From the NCBI GenBank assembly GCA_913056505.1, contig CAJXLZ010000075.1, positions 1-5,483 on the forward strand: a DNA stretch of 5,483 bases, given 5' to 3'. Under the pieces are notes generated by a model, which searched no databases, was not told the DNA's origin, and saw only the letters and a program-made list of their open reading frames with translations. Both the position numbers and the translations under genes were made by a program. This stretch comes from an uncultured Desulfurellaceae bacterium (GTDB taxonomy: Bacteria; Campylobacterota_A; Desulfurellia; Desulfurellales; Hippeaceae). Shown here piece by piece: positions 4,544-5,483 of the stretch. The stretch's first letter is position 1, and the number at the start of each line of letters is the position of its first letter.

Positions 4544-5483
4544 TTATTTTGTTCTGTTAAGTTTAATCAATAAACTTGATTTTCTTTCCGAAATAAAAAA
4601 TTCCATTATTATCAAAAATAATCCGACTGCCAAGAAATAATAAAAACGATCTTCGTAATCGGTTACTTTGGTTGTTCCGAATTCACTTTTTTTAATTTTT
4701 CCCAAATCGGAATAAATCTTTTCAAGTTCGTCATCATTATTGGAACCGTGATAATATTTTCCATTTCCCGATGAGGCAATTCTCTGCAATGTTGCATCAT
4801 TCAATTTTGTTAAAACAACTCTGCCGTATCTGTCTTTTTTATATCCTGTCTTTACTCCGGAAGCATTGAATATTGGTATTGGAACTCCTTCCGGCGAGCC
4901 GAGTCCGATTGTATATATCACAACGCCTTTATCAACAGCATCTTTCACGGCTTTATCAATATTACCCTCGTGATCTTCCCCGTCAGTTATAACAACAATT
5001 GCCTTTTTTGTTTCAGTATTTTTTTTGAATGACGCCAAAGCCATTTCAATCGAAGATGCAATAGCTGTTCCCTGCTGCGGGACAGAATTTGTGCTCACTG
5101 CATCCAACATCATATTTGCAGCACCGTAATCGGTAGTTAAAGGAATCTGAACATACGATTGCCCTGCAAAAATCATCAAACCGATTCTATCGCCGCGAAG
5201 TTTTCTTATTAAATTCGCAATGTCGTGCTTGGCTTTTTCCAATCTGCTTGGTTTTATATCCTGTGCCGTCATACTTAAAGAAACATCGAGCAGAACATAA
5301 ACATCTATTCCGACTTGTTTCACATCCTCAATCTTTGAACCGATTTGCGGATTTGCCAAGCCGACAATTAAAAACAAATATGCGAATGCAATCAGAATAA
5401 ATTTCAACCAAGGTTTTAATTTACTTTTCATCGGGAAAAGAATTTCGTGAACTTTTTCATCGGCAAATTCCAAAAGTGCTTTT
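4544..5483 (-). CDS. batB: von Willebrand factor A domain membrane protein, BatB-like (5' end outside the window)
   Basis: Bat proteins form a membrane-linked operon named for Bacteroides aerotolerance; their molecular role is not settled. The frame is open to the window edge, so the true start and first membrane helix lie outside. Residues below count from the TTG at 5473. A basic stretch and membrane helix (about 23-40) precede ANPQIGSKIEDVKQVGIDV. The VWA domain carries a complete metal-ion-dependent adhesion site: DVSLS at 63-67, Thr in PLTTDYG (111-117), and Asp in ITDGEDHEG (162-170). LGSPEGVPIP (191-200) is also typical of BatA/BatB. A C-terminal helix (about 278-294) anchors it again, so the VWA domain should face the periplasm. 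It is called BatB rather than its paralogue BatA because a BatC-like TPR gene follows directly. ATT is the main isoleucine codon (17 of 29). Confidence 0.88.
   Translation of the reverse strand, partial: KALLEFADEKVHEILFPMKSKLKPWLKFILIAFAYLFLIVGLANPQIGSKIEDVKQVGIDVYVLLDVSLSMTAQDIKPSRLEKAKHDIANLIRKLRGDRIGLMIFAGQSYVQIPLTTDYGAANMMLDAVSTNSVPQQGTAIASSIEMALASFKKNTETKKAIVVITDGEDHEGNIDKAVKDAVDKGVVIYTIGLGSPEGVPIPIFNASGVKTGYKKDRYGRVVLTKLNDATLQRIASSGNGKYYHGSNNDDELEKIYSDLGKIKKSEFGTTKVTDYEDRFYYFLAVGLFLIIMEFFISERKSSLLIKLNRTK

Noticed and set aside
1271..4640. Several plus-strand ORFs of 60-122 codons at 1271-1483, 2396-2611, 2870-3052, 3169-3537, 3730-3915 and 4410-4640
   Set aside because: All are antisense to, or mostly within, well-supported minus-strand genes. 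They have no recognisable domains and low-complexity Ser/Leu/Ile-rich composition typical of shadow frames.

Overview
All genes lie on the minus strand and are packed with gaps of 0-2 bp or short overlaps, so the window reads from right to left. It falls into two blocks that seem to come from different genetic backgrounds. The right block (about 4085-5483) is the end of a Bacteroidota/Ignavibacteria-type 'Bat' operon: a von Willebrand factor A membrane protein (BatB-like, cut by the window edge), then a secreted TPR protein (BatC-like). The left block (about 230-4084) is a cofactor operon: the last ~58 codons of nadA, then nadC, a NadE-type nitrilase/glutaminase, nadE, a MagIII/endonuclease III-type DNA glycosylase, and coaE.

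The central observation is at about 4082-4096. A single ORF (3902-4543) begins as BatC (signal peptide plus three TPRs) and ends as the C-terminus of quinolinate synthase NadA, including its last Fe-S cysteine. The switch falls in an A-rich stretch. Right of it, no Shine-Dalgarno sequence precedes the one visible start, and isoleucine is mostly ATT. Left of it, genes have clear Shine-Dalgarno sequences (GGAG, CGAGGA, AAAGGT), and isoleucine is mostly ATA. The simplest reading is a chimeric contig from a mixed or metagenomic assembly. A real recombination that fused two operons in frame is the alternative. The right block suggests the Bacteroidota/Ignavibacteriota/Chlorobiota group. The left block suggests an unidentified low-GC bacterium that uses Shine-Dalgarno signals, and I cannot name its phylum.

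The left block makes sense as one pathway. NadA (now only a remnant) makes quinolinate, NadC converts it to nicotinate mononucleotide, and the nitrilase and NadE would together form a two-subunit glutamine-dependent NAD synthetase. The adenylyltransferase NadD is not in the window. CoaE does the last step of coenzyme A synthesis, and the glycosylase is a DNA-repair passenger.

The 229 bp downstream of coaE hold no gene. They hold an ordered repeat locus: TGTCATTCC-type units at an exact 21-bp spacing, three pointing inward from each side, with the two innermost forming perfect hairpins. One hairpin matches the ATTCCC-N8-GGGAAT pattern of neisserial dRS3 elements. I saw no tRNA, rRNA, CRISPR array, insertion sequence or convincing promoter.
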